13,739 nucleotides of DNA from Gammaproteobacteria bacterium (GTDB taxonomy: Bacteria > Pseudomonadota > Gammaproteobacteria > Enterobacterales > Kangiellaceae). The translations under genes were made by a program, and so were the position numbers. The notes below the pieces were generated by a model. The model ran no database searches, was not told the origin of the DNA, and was given only the letters and a program-made list of their open reading frames with translations. Shown piece after piece: positions 7,375-13,739 of the stretch (position 1 is its first letter; each line of letters begins with the position of its first letter). Location of the stretch: the NCBI GenBank assembly GCA_013372875.1, contig JABXIW010000124.1:1-13739 (forward strand), written 5' to 3'.

Positions 7375-8100
7375 CTACATGGTAAAGTGCTCACCAAGAT
7401 AGCGCTTACGCACCAGATTATTGGTGAGGATTTCTTGTGGCGTGCCTTCTGCGATAATGTTGCCTGCATCAACGATATATGCGTGCTCGCACACATCCAA
7501 CGTCTCGCGAACGTTATGATCAGTGATTAAAACACCAAGACCGCGCTCTTTAAGTTGTTGAATAATGCTTTTAATTTCGATCACCGATATAGGATCAACG
7601 CCAGCAAAGGGCTCATCCAAAAGGATAAATTTCGGATCATTGGCCAGTGCGCGGGCAATTTCCACTCGACGCCTTTCACCGCCCGATAGGCTCATGCCTA
7701 AGCTACGACGAATATGCTCAATATGGAATTCTTTTAATAATTGCTCTAACTTTTCTTCTCTTTCCGCATCGGATAGCTCAGTTCTAAGTTGCAAGATGGC
7801 CATAATATTGTCTTGCACCGTCAATTTGCGGAAAATCGAGGCTTCTTGAGGTAAATAACCGATGCCCATCTTGGCTCGATTGTGCATGGCCACCGACGTT
7901 AGCTCCTTGTCATCCAGTAGAATGCGTCCATCGTCGGATGGAACTAAGCCGACTATCATGTAAAAGGAAGTGGTTTTGCCTGCGCCATTAGGACCTAGCA
8001 AGCCAACTACAGCGCCTTGCTCCACCTGCAAGCTAACGCTTTCAACAACCTTGCGACCCTTATAACTTTTGGCTAAAGACTTGGCATACAGAATGGTCAT
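7375..8100 (-). CDS. lptB: LptB, ATPase of the LPS transport ABC transporter
   Basis: The protein is 241 residues, the same as E. coli LptB. It has every ABC motif: Walker A GPNGAGKT (36-43), Q-loop Q85 in [15 protein letters not shown], signature LSGGERRR (138-145), Walker B FILLDEP with catalytic E163, and the switch histidine H195 in [17 protein letters not shown] after the Walker B and YLGEHF at the C-terminus are typical of LptB rather than of amino-acid transporters. A dimer of LptB drives the inner-membrane LptFG complex that extracts LPS and pushes it onto the LptC-LptA bridge. lptF and lptG are not in the window, as is usual. The gene starts 2 bases after the lptA stop, which makes co-transcription and coupled translation very likely. 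Confidence 0.97.
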   Translation of the reverse strand: MTILYAKSLAKSYKGRKVVESVSLQVEQGAVVGLLGPNGAGKTTSFYMIVGLVPSDDGRILLDDKELTSVAMHNRAKMGIGYLPQEASIFRKLTVQDNIMAILQLRTELSDAEREEKLEQLLKEFHIEHIRRSLGMSLSGGERRRVEIARALANDPKFILLDEPFAGVDPISVIEIKSIIQQLKERGLGVLITDHNVRETLDVCEHAYIVDAGNIIAEGTPQEILTNNLVRKRYLGEHFTM

Positions 8101-8102
8101 TG

Positions 8103-8834
8103 TTATGGATTCTCTTGTTCTTCTTTCTTATCTTGTGGCTTATCGTTTTCATCCCAGAAAAACTCGGTCTCAACTCTTTGAGAGCCATCGGCGCTTTGCT
8201 GTGCTGAAATTAACTCGGTTTCCCCATCGTATAACATTGAGGCAGCAGCCATCAGAGAGTCGCCTTGGCGCAACTGCACATTGCCATTCAGTAGTGTTTG
8301 ACGCCCTTTACCGTTAGAGCTAAGACTACCAGCTTTAGCTTCTATCAGTGGTTGCCCTGGGCGTTGCAGTTCAAAGCGAGTCGGGCTGCCAGTTAAGGTG
8401 AAACTAAAGCCGCTAGCTGTTTTACGATTGGCTTTTAATTGTCTGCCCGTGAGTTTTAAGCGATCGCTTTTAGAGGTTTGATTGATGCGAATGGCATCAT
8501 TGCTATTGCCGGTAGCTAAAATTTCACCTGAGTCTTCCCAATAGCGGATTTCACTAGCAAAAATTTTGGTTTGCTCACCTTTGGGATCAACATAAGTAAC
8601 TTCCACTGGTGAGCCTGAAACCGTCACTTGCTTATCATTTTGCACTCGCACCAATTTATCGGCGTTAACCAATAAACTGCCATGGCTGTAGCGAACATTG
8701 CCTTGATAAGTAATATTGTTGTTTTCTAAATCAGCAAAGGATTGCTCGGAGTTGACGCGAAACTTTTCAACTTCCGCACTAAAAGTTGCGAAAGACAATA
8801 AGCTAGCAAACAATAAAATAGTTAATGATTTCAT
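8103..8834 (-). CDS. lptA: LptA, periplasmic LPS-bridge protein (enlarged form)
   Basis: A signal peptide is visible (MKSLTILLF to about A20, cleaved before EVEKF). The OstA/LptA core follows with [22 protein letters not shown] (about 41-62), given here as [10 protein letters not shown] and [17 protein letters not shown] follows at about 103-110, and a further unit [11 protein letters not shown] then [13 protein letters not shown] at about 181-211. LptA monomers stack as beta-jellyroll units that carry LPS across the periplasm from LptC to LptD. At 243 residues it is much longer than E. coli LptA (185). It ends in a highly charged tail rich in Asp, Glu and Lys (about 228-243). Three GN-type strands are visible where E. 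coli has two, suggesting an added repeat. Its ATG overlaps the lptC stop (ATGA, 4 bases), and it is 2 bases from lptB. Confidence 0.93.
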   Translation of the reverse strand: MKSLTILLFASLLSFATFSAEVEKFRVNSEQSFADLENNNITYQGNVRYSHGSLLVNADKLVRVQNDKQVTVSGSPVEVTYVDPKGEQTKIFASEIRYWEDSGEILATGNSNDAIRINQTSKSDRLKLTGRQLKANRKTASGFSFTLTGSPTRFELQRPGQPLIEAKAGSLSSNGKGRQTLLNGNVQLRQGDSLMAAASMLYDGETELISAQQSADGSQRVETEFFWDENDKPQDKKEEQENP

Positions 8835-9385
8835 AATTCTTCTGAGACTACTTGTGATTTAAAGTGGATCTGATTTTCCTTTAAATCCGCATTCATGCCT
8901 ACGGCCGTTAATTGATACAAATTATTGGTTAATAACACAGCGCCATCAGTAAAAGCATTTTCGGTGGCAAAATCAATGGTCAGTTTATCCGTGGTTAATT
9001 TAGCCACTTGGCCTTCAGGGTTGATCATGCTAATTGAGACCCCATCGCTAAGAAACAGTTCTTCGGTCATTTCTTTGCTGACCGCATTTTTGGCGGTGAC
9101 TTGCCAAGTTTCTTGCTCGGCATTGGTAAAGGTAAGCACTGAGCTTTGCATCGCCGTTTCTTGGCGGAATAGATAATGCAAGGTTTGGTCGCTGGCAAAT
9201 TGACGTTCTATTTGGCCATCGGCCTTATATTCATAAGAAATGGTCTTAACCAAGTAGTAATCAGGATTGGACTTTTCTTGAATAAAATCAGGTCTTGCGG
9301 CAGGGGTGCGATCCCATAAAAAAGCAATAATAATGGTAACTGGAATTAACAACCAGAGAATGGCACGACCTTTAAAAAAGTTCAT
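8831..9385 (-). CDS. lptC: LptC, membrane-anchored LPS-bridge protein
   Basis: The protein is 184 residues (E. coli 191). A single N-terminal membrane anchor is visible (about 8-24, ILWLLIPVTIIIAFLW) and the rest is periplasmic. The domain starts with PDYYLVKTISYEYKADG, the usual LptC opening, followed by beta-strands with LFLSDGVSISM and FTDGAVLLTNNLYQLTAVGM. LptC takes LPS from LptBFG at the inner membrane and hands it to LptA. Sequence identity in this family is low, so the call rests on fold pattern, length and position between kdsC and lptA. An excellent Shine-Dalgarno AAGGAG (9398-9393) lies 7 bases before the ATG. Its stop overlaps the lptA start, and it begins 14 bases after kdsC. Confidence 0.93.
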   Translation of the reverse strand: MNFFKGRAILWLLIPVTIIIAFLWDRTPAARPDFIQEKSNPDYYLVKTISYEYKADGQIERQFASDQTLHYLFRQETAMQSSVLTFTNAEQETWQVTAKNAVSKEMTEELFLSDGVSISMINPEGQVAKLTTDKLTIDFATENAFTDGAVLLTNNLYQLTAVGMNADLKENQIHFKSQVVSEEL

Positions 9386-9399
9386 ACTATCGCTCCTTG

Positions 9400-9957
9400 C
9401 TAGTCCCTAAGGTAGCCGCTCAGATGCTGATCTAAATGGCTTTGGCTGTGCAAAATCAGATCGCAAACTTCTCTTACCGCGCCGAAACCACCTTTTTGCG
9501 AAGTTACCCAATCTGCGTTGTTTCGCACAAACCAATGAGCATCAGCAACTGCAACACCTAAGCCCGCGCGCTGAATTAACGGCAAGTCAGGTAAATCATC
9601 ACCAATATGACACACTTGCTCGGCAGTGATTTGGTATTTTTGGCAAAGTTCTTCAAACGCCGCTTCTTTGTCTAAATGACCTTGATAATAATCTTGGATC
9701 GACAGCTCTTGGCAGCGTTTTTCGACAATTTTAGAGTTACGGCCAGTAATAATGGCGGTAGGAATATCGAATTTTTGCAGTGCCTTGATGCCAAAACCAT
9801 CTTTAATATTGAAGGTTTTTAGTTCTTCGCCAGCATTACCGATAATGACTTGCCCATTACTCAAAACCCCATCCACATCGCAAATCAACAAGCGGATTTG
9901 ACTGGCTTTGGCCAATAAATCATTGGATAGGTTGTCTAGTTGTGGATTTATTTTCAT
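9400..9957 (-). CDS. kdsC: KdsC, 3-deoxy-D-manno-octulosonate-8-phosphate phosphatase
   Basis: This 185-residue HAD-superfamily phosphatase has all four motifs. Motif I is LLICDVDGVLSNG, with D27 as nucleophile and D29 as general acid/base. Motif II is T71 in IITGRNSK, motif III is K97 in GHLDKEAAF, and motif IV is GDDLPD with D120/D121 for Mg2+. It has no cap domain, as in the tetrameric C0-type KdsC. FNIKDGFGIKALQ and GLGVAVADAH are typical of the family. It removes phosphate from Kdo-8-phosphate to give free Kdo for the LPS inner core. It begins 4 bases after kdsD, which makes the five-carbon precursor arabinose-5-phosphate, and precedes lptC, so Kdo synthesis and LPS export share one operon. 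Confidence 0.96.
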   Translation of the reverse strand: MKINPQLDNLSNDLLAKASQIRLLICDVDGVLSNGQVIIGNAGEELKTFNIKDGFGIKALQKFDIPTAIITGRNSKIVEKRCQELSIQDYYQGHLDKEAAFEELCQKYQITAEQVCHIGDDLPDLPLIQRAGLGVAVADAHWFVRNNADWVTSQKGGFGAVREVCDLILHSQSHLDQHLSGYLRD

Positions 9958-9961
9958 GGGA

Positions 9962-10939
9962 TTAAACGATTCCTGCTTTGAGCATATCGTGCATATTTAG
10001 AGCGCCAATCGGCTGATTTTGTTCATTTAACACGATTAGAGCGTTGATACTGTTGGTTTGCATGATCAGAACCGCTTCCGAAGCCAAAGTGCCAGAATGA
10101 ACGGTTTTACAATTTTTTGTCATCACAGCGCTGATTGGCTTTGCCAAAATATCCACTTGGCTTTCTAGCGAACGGCGCAAATCGCCATCGGTAAAAATCC
10201 CTAGTAATTGCCCTGAATCGCTAACCACGGAAGTCATACCCAAGCGCTTATTGGTCATTTCAAGCAGTGCTTCTTTAACGCTGACATTTTCTGAAACCGA
10301 CGGGAAGTCATCATTTGCGTGCATCAAATCATCAACCACCAGCAATAATTTTTTACCTAAACTTCCACCCGGGTGTGAAAGGGCAAAGTCATCGGCAGTA
10401 AAACCGCGTGCTTCCAGCAAGCTGACAGCAATAGCATCCGCCAAGACAAGAACGGCTGTTGTCGAGGCTGTGGGCGCGAGATTATGCGGACAGGCTTCTT
10501 GGGATACCGCGACTGTTAAATGTACTTGGCTGGCCTTGGCTAATTGCGAATTTGGGTTACCAGTGATGGAAATCAGCGGTATGCCGCGACGCTTGATCAC
10601 GGGCAACAGGGAGGTAACTTCATGAGTTTCGCCCGAATTGGATAAGGCAATAACCAGATCATTTTCGCTGATCATACCTAGATCGCCATGACTCGCTTCA
10701 GCGGGATGTACAAAAAAAGCTGGAGTGCCCGTACTGGCTAATGTTGCCGCCATTTTGTTACCGATATGGCCAGATTTTCCCATACCAATGACTACCACTT
10801 TGCCTTTCGAGGCTAAGATCATTTGGCAGCAATCCACAAAGCTCGCATCCAAACTGAGGGCTAGATCGTCAATGGCCTGCTTTTCAATCGAGAAAACTCG
10901 TTGTGCGCTTTGTATAAAAGAATTGGTCATCAAATCCAT
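9962..10939 (-). CDS. kdsD: KdsD, arabinose-5-phosphate isomerase
   Basis: The protein is 325 residues (E. coli 328). An N-terminal SIS sugar-isomerase domain (about 40-180) has GKVVVIGMGKSGHIG, FFVHPAEASHGDLGMI and IALSNSGETHEV. Two CBS domains follow (about 207-325), closing with GALNMHDMLKAGIV. The four catalytic residues known in E. coli KdsD all match at a constant offset: K55, E107, E148 and H189. It converts ribulose-5-phosphate to arabinose-5-phosphate, the first step of Kdo synthesis. CBS domains suggest nucleotide or ligand control. The start at 10939 gives a normal N-terminus. A second ATG at 10930 is possible, and neither has a strong Shine-Dalgarno. The gap to the caxA stop is 49 bases. 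Confidence 0.96.
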   Translation of the reverse strand: MDLMTNSFIQSAQRVFSIEKQAIDDLALSLDASFVDCCQMILASKGKVVVIGMGKSGHIGNKMAATLASTGTPAFFVHPAEASHGDLGMISENDLVIALSNSGETHEVTSLLPVIKRRGIPLISITGNPNSQLAKASQVHLTVAVSQEACPHNLAPTASTTAVLVLADAIAVSLLEARGFTADDFALSHPGGSLGKKLLLVVDDLMHANDDFPSVSENVSVKEALLEMTNKRLGMTSVVSDSGQLLGIFTDGDLRRSLESQVDILAKPISAVMTKNCKTVHSGTLASEAVLIMQTNSINALIVLNEQNQPIGALNMHDMLKAGIV

Positions 10940-10988
10940 ATTTTTGGGCTTTGCCTGTGGCTCTTAATCAGAACTAATTGCCTGATTT

Positions 10989-11975
10989 CTAAAAGAATCT
11001 TATAGCATAATACCCGATAAAGACGGCTAATAAAATGCCACCTTCCAGGCGGGTGATTTTGCCTGGTCCTTTGAAGCCATAAGCCATGGCTGCCATGGAG
11101 ATGGTCAGGCCCATCATTACAGGGTAATCGAGGGTTAATACCTTATCTTCGATAGCAGGCGCGGCCAAGAATGCTGGAATCCCCAAAACTGCTAATAGGT
11201 TGAAGATATTGGAGCCAATCACATTGCCTATGGCGATTTCATGTTCGTCTTTTAACACCCCTGCAATCGAGGCGGCTAATTCGGGCAAGCTGGTGCCAAG
11301 CGCGACAATGGTTAACCCGATGACGGTTTCGGAAACGCCAAACTCAGCGGCAATGCCCGAAGCGCCTTTGATTAGGATGTTTGAGCTAACAACCAACAAC
11401 AAAAGGCCAATGATTAAAAAGAAGATCGCTTTGCCATTGGTCATGGAGTCGGGTAACTCTTCGACGATTTCTTCCAACATTCGGTCGTCGTGTGAGCCGC
11501 GCGACTTAATGCCAAGGCGCACCAACCAAATAAAATAAACCACTAAGGAGACTAGTAAAATCGTGCCTTCAAGGTGGGTTAATTGATGATCCCAAAGAAA
11601 TGCCAAAGCCATAAAAGTGACGGCAAATAAAATTGGAATTTCGCGTTTTAGGGTTCCAGACTCGACAATTAACGGTCTGACTAGGGCAGTGATCCCTAAA
11701 ACCATGGCAACATTGGCGATGTTGGAGCCAATGGCATTACCAATGGCTATTTTCGGGCCACAATCAAAATCATCAACACTACAAGTCTTAATGGAGTCCA
11801 TGATGGAAACAAAGATTTCGGGCGAAGAAGAGCCAATGGCGACGATAGTCAAACCCACGATCAAGCGTGAGACGCCAAAGTTACGAGCAATAGCAGCAGC
11901 GCCATCGGTAAATCGATCGGCACTCCAAACCAGTAAGCTGATACCTACCAATAGGTAAGCGAGGTACTCTAACAT
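10989..11975 (-). CDS. CaxA/YrbG-type sodium/calcium exchanger
   Basis: This inner-membrane protein has 328 residues, about ten membrane segments and the two inverted alpha-repeats of the Ca2+/cation antiporter superfamily. The first is GSSSPEIFVSI (48-58) with IAIGNAIGSNI. The second is GTSLPELAASI (227-237) with IAIGNVIGSNIFN. The glutamates in the two PE motifs are the expected cation ligands. A hydrophilic acidic loop (about 158-176) separates the halves. E. coli YrbG occupies the same place upstream of kdsD; its substrate is not firmly known, so the ion is an inference from the family. Between the two parts of the first repeat is an insertion of about ten residues with two cysteines (C65 and C72) that the second repeat lacks. 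An AGGA five bases from the ATG supports the start. It is the first gene of the minus-strand run. Confidence 0.92.
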   Translation of the reverse strand: MLEYLAYLLVGISLLVWSADRFTDGAAAIARNFGVSRLIVGLTIVAIGSSSPEIFVSIMDSIKTCSVDDFDCGPKIAIGNAIGSNIANVAMVLGITALVRPLIVESGTLKREIPILFAVTFMALAFLWDHQLTHLEGTILLVSLVVYFIWLVRLGIKSRGSHDDRMLEEIVEELPDSMTNGKAIFFLIIGLLLLVVSSNILIKGASGIAAEFGVSETVIGLTIVALGTSLPELAASIAGVLKDEHEIAIGNVIGSNIFNLLAVLGIPAFLAAPAIEDKVLTLDYPVMMGLTISMAAMAYGFKGPGKITRLEGGILLAVFIGYYAIRFF

Positions 11976-11990
11976 GGGTTTCCTAGTTCA

Positions 11991-12008
11991 AATATCGTTA
12001 TCATTATT
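11991..12008 (-). promoter_or_regulatory. Fur-box-like hexamer array in the caxA leader
   Basis: Read on the minus strand the 18 bases fall into AATAAT, GATAAC and GATATT. These are three adjacent hexamers matching the Fur NATWAT unit at 5 or 6 of 6 positions, ending 15 bases before the caxA ATG. Against the 19-base Fur consensus the match is only about 13 of 19, and AT-rich leaders produce such matches by chance. Confidence 0.25.
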
Positions 12009-12040
12009 CTGGGCGCTAGATGATGGACGCTAGACCCACG

Positions 12041-12056
12041 ATTAAGCTTAATTGTA
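12041..12056 (-). promoter_or_regulatory. Possible caxA -10 element abutting a perfect 12-base palindrome
   Basis: On the minus strand TACAAT (12056-12051) matches the -10 consensus at 5 of 6 positions. It runs directly into ATTAAGCTTAAT (12052-12041), a perfect palindrome that would cover the transcription start. No good -35 is found at 16-18 bases, so an activator or an extended leader would be needed. The geometry is that of an operator overlapping the start site. The assignment is by eye. Confidence 0.3.
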
Positions 12057-12174
12057 TAAAAGAATGCTTTTCTCTTATCTCATAATAGCGAGTCGCCAAA
12101 AGCAAGCCTGAATTTGTTTCAAAGCATTGCTTTTCTAGCAGCACCGCCAATCGACTATTGTAACTGATTCCGCC

Positions 12175-12228
12175 AAAGGCTGTCACCTTAGTCTTATTTC
12201 AGAAGCCTGTTCACTAATATAAGGCTTT
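12175..12228. repeat. Three complementary AGGCT/AGCCT arms able to form alternative hairpins
   Basis: AAAGGCT (12175-12181), AGAAGCCT (12201-12208) and AAGGCTTT (12221-12228) lie in sequence. The middle arm can pair with the left arm (5 bp, AGGCT/AGCCT) or with the right arm (6 bp, AAGCCT/AGGCTT, loop 13 bases), but not with both. The right-hand hairpin is followed by only a few T residues, so it is not a convincing terminator. It lies about 135 bases upstream of ibaG. Confidence 0.3.
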
Positions 12229-12362
12229 AGGATGTTTCTATATGTAATTTAGGGTAAAATCTCGCCAGATTTTGACAGACTTAATAATAGATTGGTCAGA
12301 TTGCTGAAGATTTATCCAATATTGATGGGTTATTTTAGCTTTATGCCAATTCACGGTGACAT

Positions 12363-12608
12363 ATGATTGAAACAATAGAGCAGTTGATTAAAGCTGAAAT
12401 AGATTGCCAACACTTGAAAGTGGAAGGCGATGGTAGCCATTTCTCGGTGGTATTGGTGAGTGAAGCCTTTGCGGGCTTGCGCTCAGTAAAACGTCAGCAA
12501 ATGGTTTACGCTACGGTTAATGAACACATTGCCAGCGGCGCGATTCATGCTTTGACCATCAAAGCCTATACTGATGAAGAATGGCAAAAAGTTAAACATT
12601 TTCAGTAA
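12363..12608 (+). CDS. ibaG: IbaG/YrbA, BolA-family protein
   Basis: The 81-residue protein is close to E. coli IbaG (84) in length and pattern. GDGSHFSVVLVSEAF (22-36) is the glycine/histidine strand of the BolA fold, VKRQQMVYATVNEHI (42-56) is the central helix, and IHALTIKAYTDEEW (61-74) is the terminal strand with H62. In BolA-type proteins that C-terminal histidine can ligate a [2Fe-2S] cluster shared with a monothiol glutaredoxin. IbaG is linked to acid stress and envelope phenotypes in other gammaproteobacteria. It lies 23 bases upstream of murA in the same direction, its conserved context, so co-transcription is likely. A GGTGA just 5 bases before the ATG serves as the ribosome binding site. 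IbaG is preferred over BolA because of length and neighbour. Confidence 0.93.
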   Translation: MIETIEQLIKAEIDCQHLKVEGDGSHFSVVLVSEAFAGLRSVKRQQMVYATVNEHIASGAIHALTIKAYTDEEWQKVKHFQ

Positions 12609-12619
12609 CAGTCAATTGA

Positions 12620-13739
<1,120 letters not shown>

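Larger units (their letters stand above)
11976..12362. other. 387-bp non-coding region between caxA and ibaG
   Basis: No credible coding frame was seen on either strand. In E. coli and many relatives the mlaFEDCB phospholipid-transport operon fills this place. The region must hold the divergent promoters of the caxA run and of ibaG-murA. It contains a 12-base palindrome, a Fur-like hexamer array, the repeat CGCTAGA (12014-12020 and 12028-12034), the repeat TGCTTTTCT (12065-12073 and 12128-12136) and a set of AGGCT/AGCCT arms. An isolated TTGACA at 12272-12277 has no good -10 on the plus strand. No tRNA or known small RNA was recognised. Confidence 0.8.

Noticed and set aside
9361..9375. TGGCACG followed by TTAAA on the plus strand, resembling a -24 element
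   Set aside because: The -12 part lacks the GC, and the site is antisense within lptC with no plus-strand gene downstream.
10251..10625. Plus-strand open frame of 124 codons opposite kdsD
   Set aside because: Complete overlap with an unambiguous kdsD, no ribosome binding site of note and no domain pattern.
11286..11302. Sigma-54-like site on the minus strand inside caxA (TGGCAC then TTGC)
   Set aside because: The GG and GC dinucleotides are one base too close for a -24/-12 promoter, a spacing sigma-54 does not tolerate well, and the site lies inside a coding region.
12272..12277. TTGACA upstream of ibaG as a -35 element
   Set aside because: At 16-18 bases downstream the best hexamers match the -10 consensus at only 3 of 6 positions, so no promoter was called.

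Overview
The window is a stretch of core chromosome from a Gram-negative gammaproteobacterium with moderately AT-leaning DNA. The evidence is the conserved gene order caxA-kdsD-kdsC-lptC-lptA-lptB-rpoN-hpf-ptsN-rapZ next to ibaG-murA, the complete LPS-transport genes, and a TonB-dependent receptor. Gene order and protein style would fit an oceanospirillalean or Kangiella-like lineage, but that placement is an inference and was not tested.

Layout. At the left edge is the N-terminal 385 codons of a TonB-dependent outer-membrane receptor on the minus strand, cut by the window edge. It is divergent from pmbA (tldE) on the plus strand. Converging on pmbA is a long minus-strand run from about 11,975 down to 2,652: caxA (yrbG), kdsD, kdsC, lptC, lptA, lptB, then a 188-bp gap, then rpoN, hpf, ptsN, rapZ and mgtE. 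On the right, divergent from caxA across a 387-bp non-coding region, are ibaG and the first 369 codons of murA, cut by the window end.

How the genes work together. KdsD and KdsC supply Kdo for the LPS inner core. LptC, LptA and LptB are three parts of the bridge that carries LPS to the outer membrane. MurA commits UDP-GlcNAc to peptidoglycan, and RapZ is the family regulator that in enterobacteria controls amino-sugar synthesis, so the locus is centred on envelope precursor supply. RpoN, HPF, PtsN and RapZ form the usual sigma-54/nitrogen-PTS regulatory block. CaxA and MgtE, at the two ends of the minus-strand run, are cation transporters.

No new biological system, mobile element, CRISPR array or RNA gene was recognised. 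The points most worth a second look are departures from the familiar arrangement. The mlaFEDCB operon normally found between caxA and ibaG is absent, and so is the NPr gene (ptsO) normally found after rapZ. LptA is about 60 residues longer than the E. coli protein and appears to carry an extra beta-strand unit. RapZ lacks the basic C-terminal tail used for small-RNA binding in E. coli. CaxA has a short cysteine-flanked insertion. The two larger intergenic gaps hold palindromes and repeats that could be operators.
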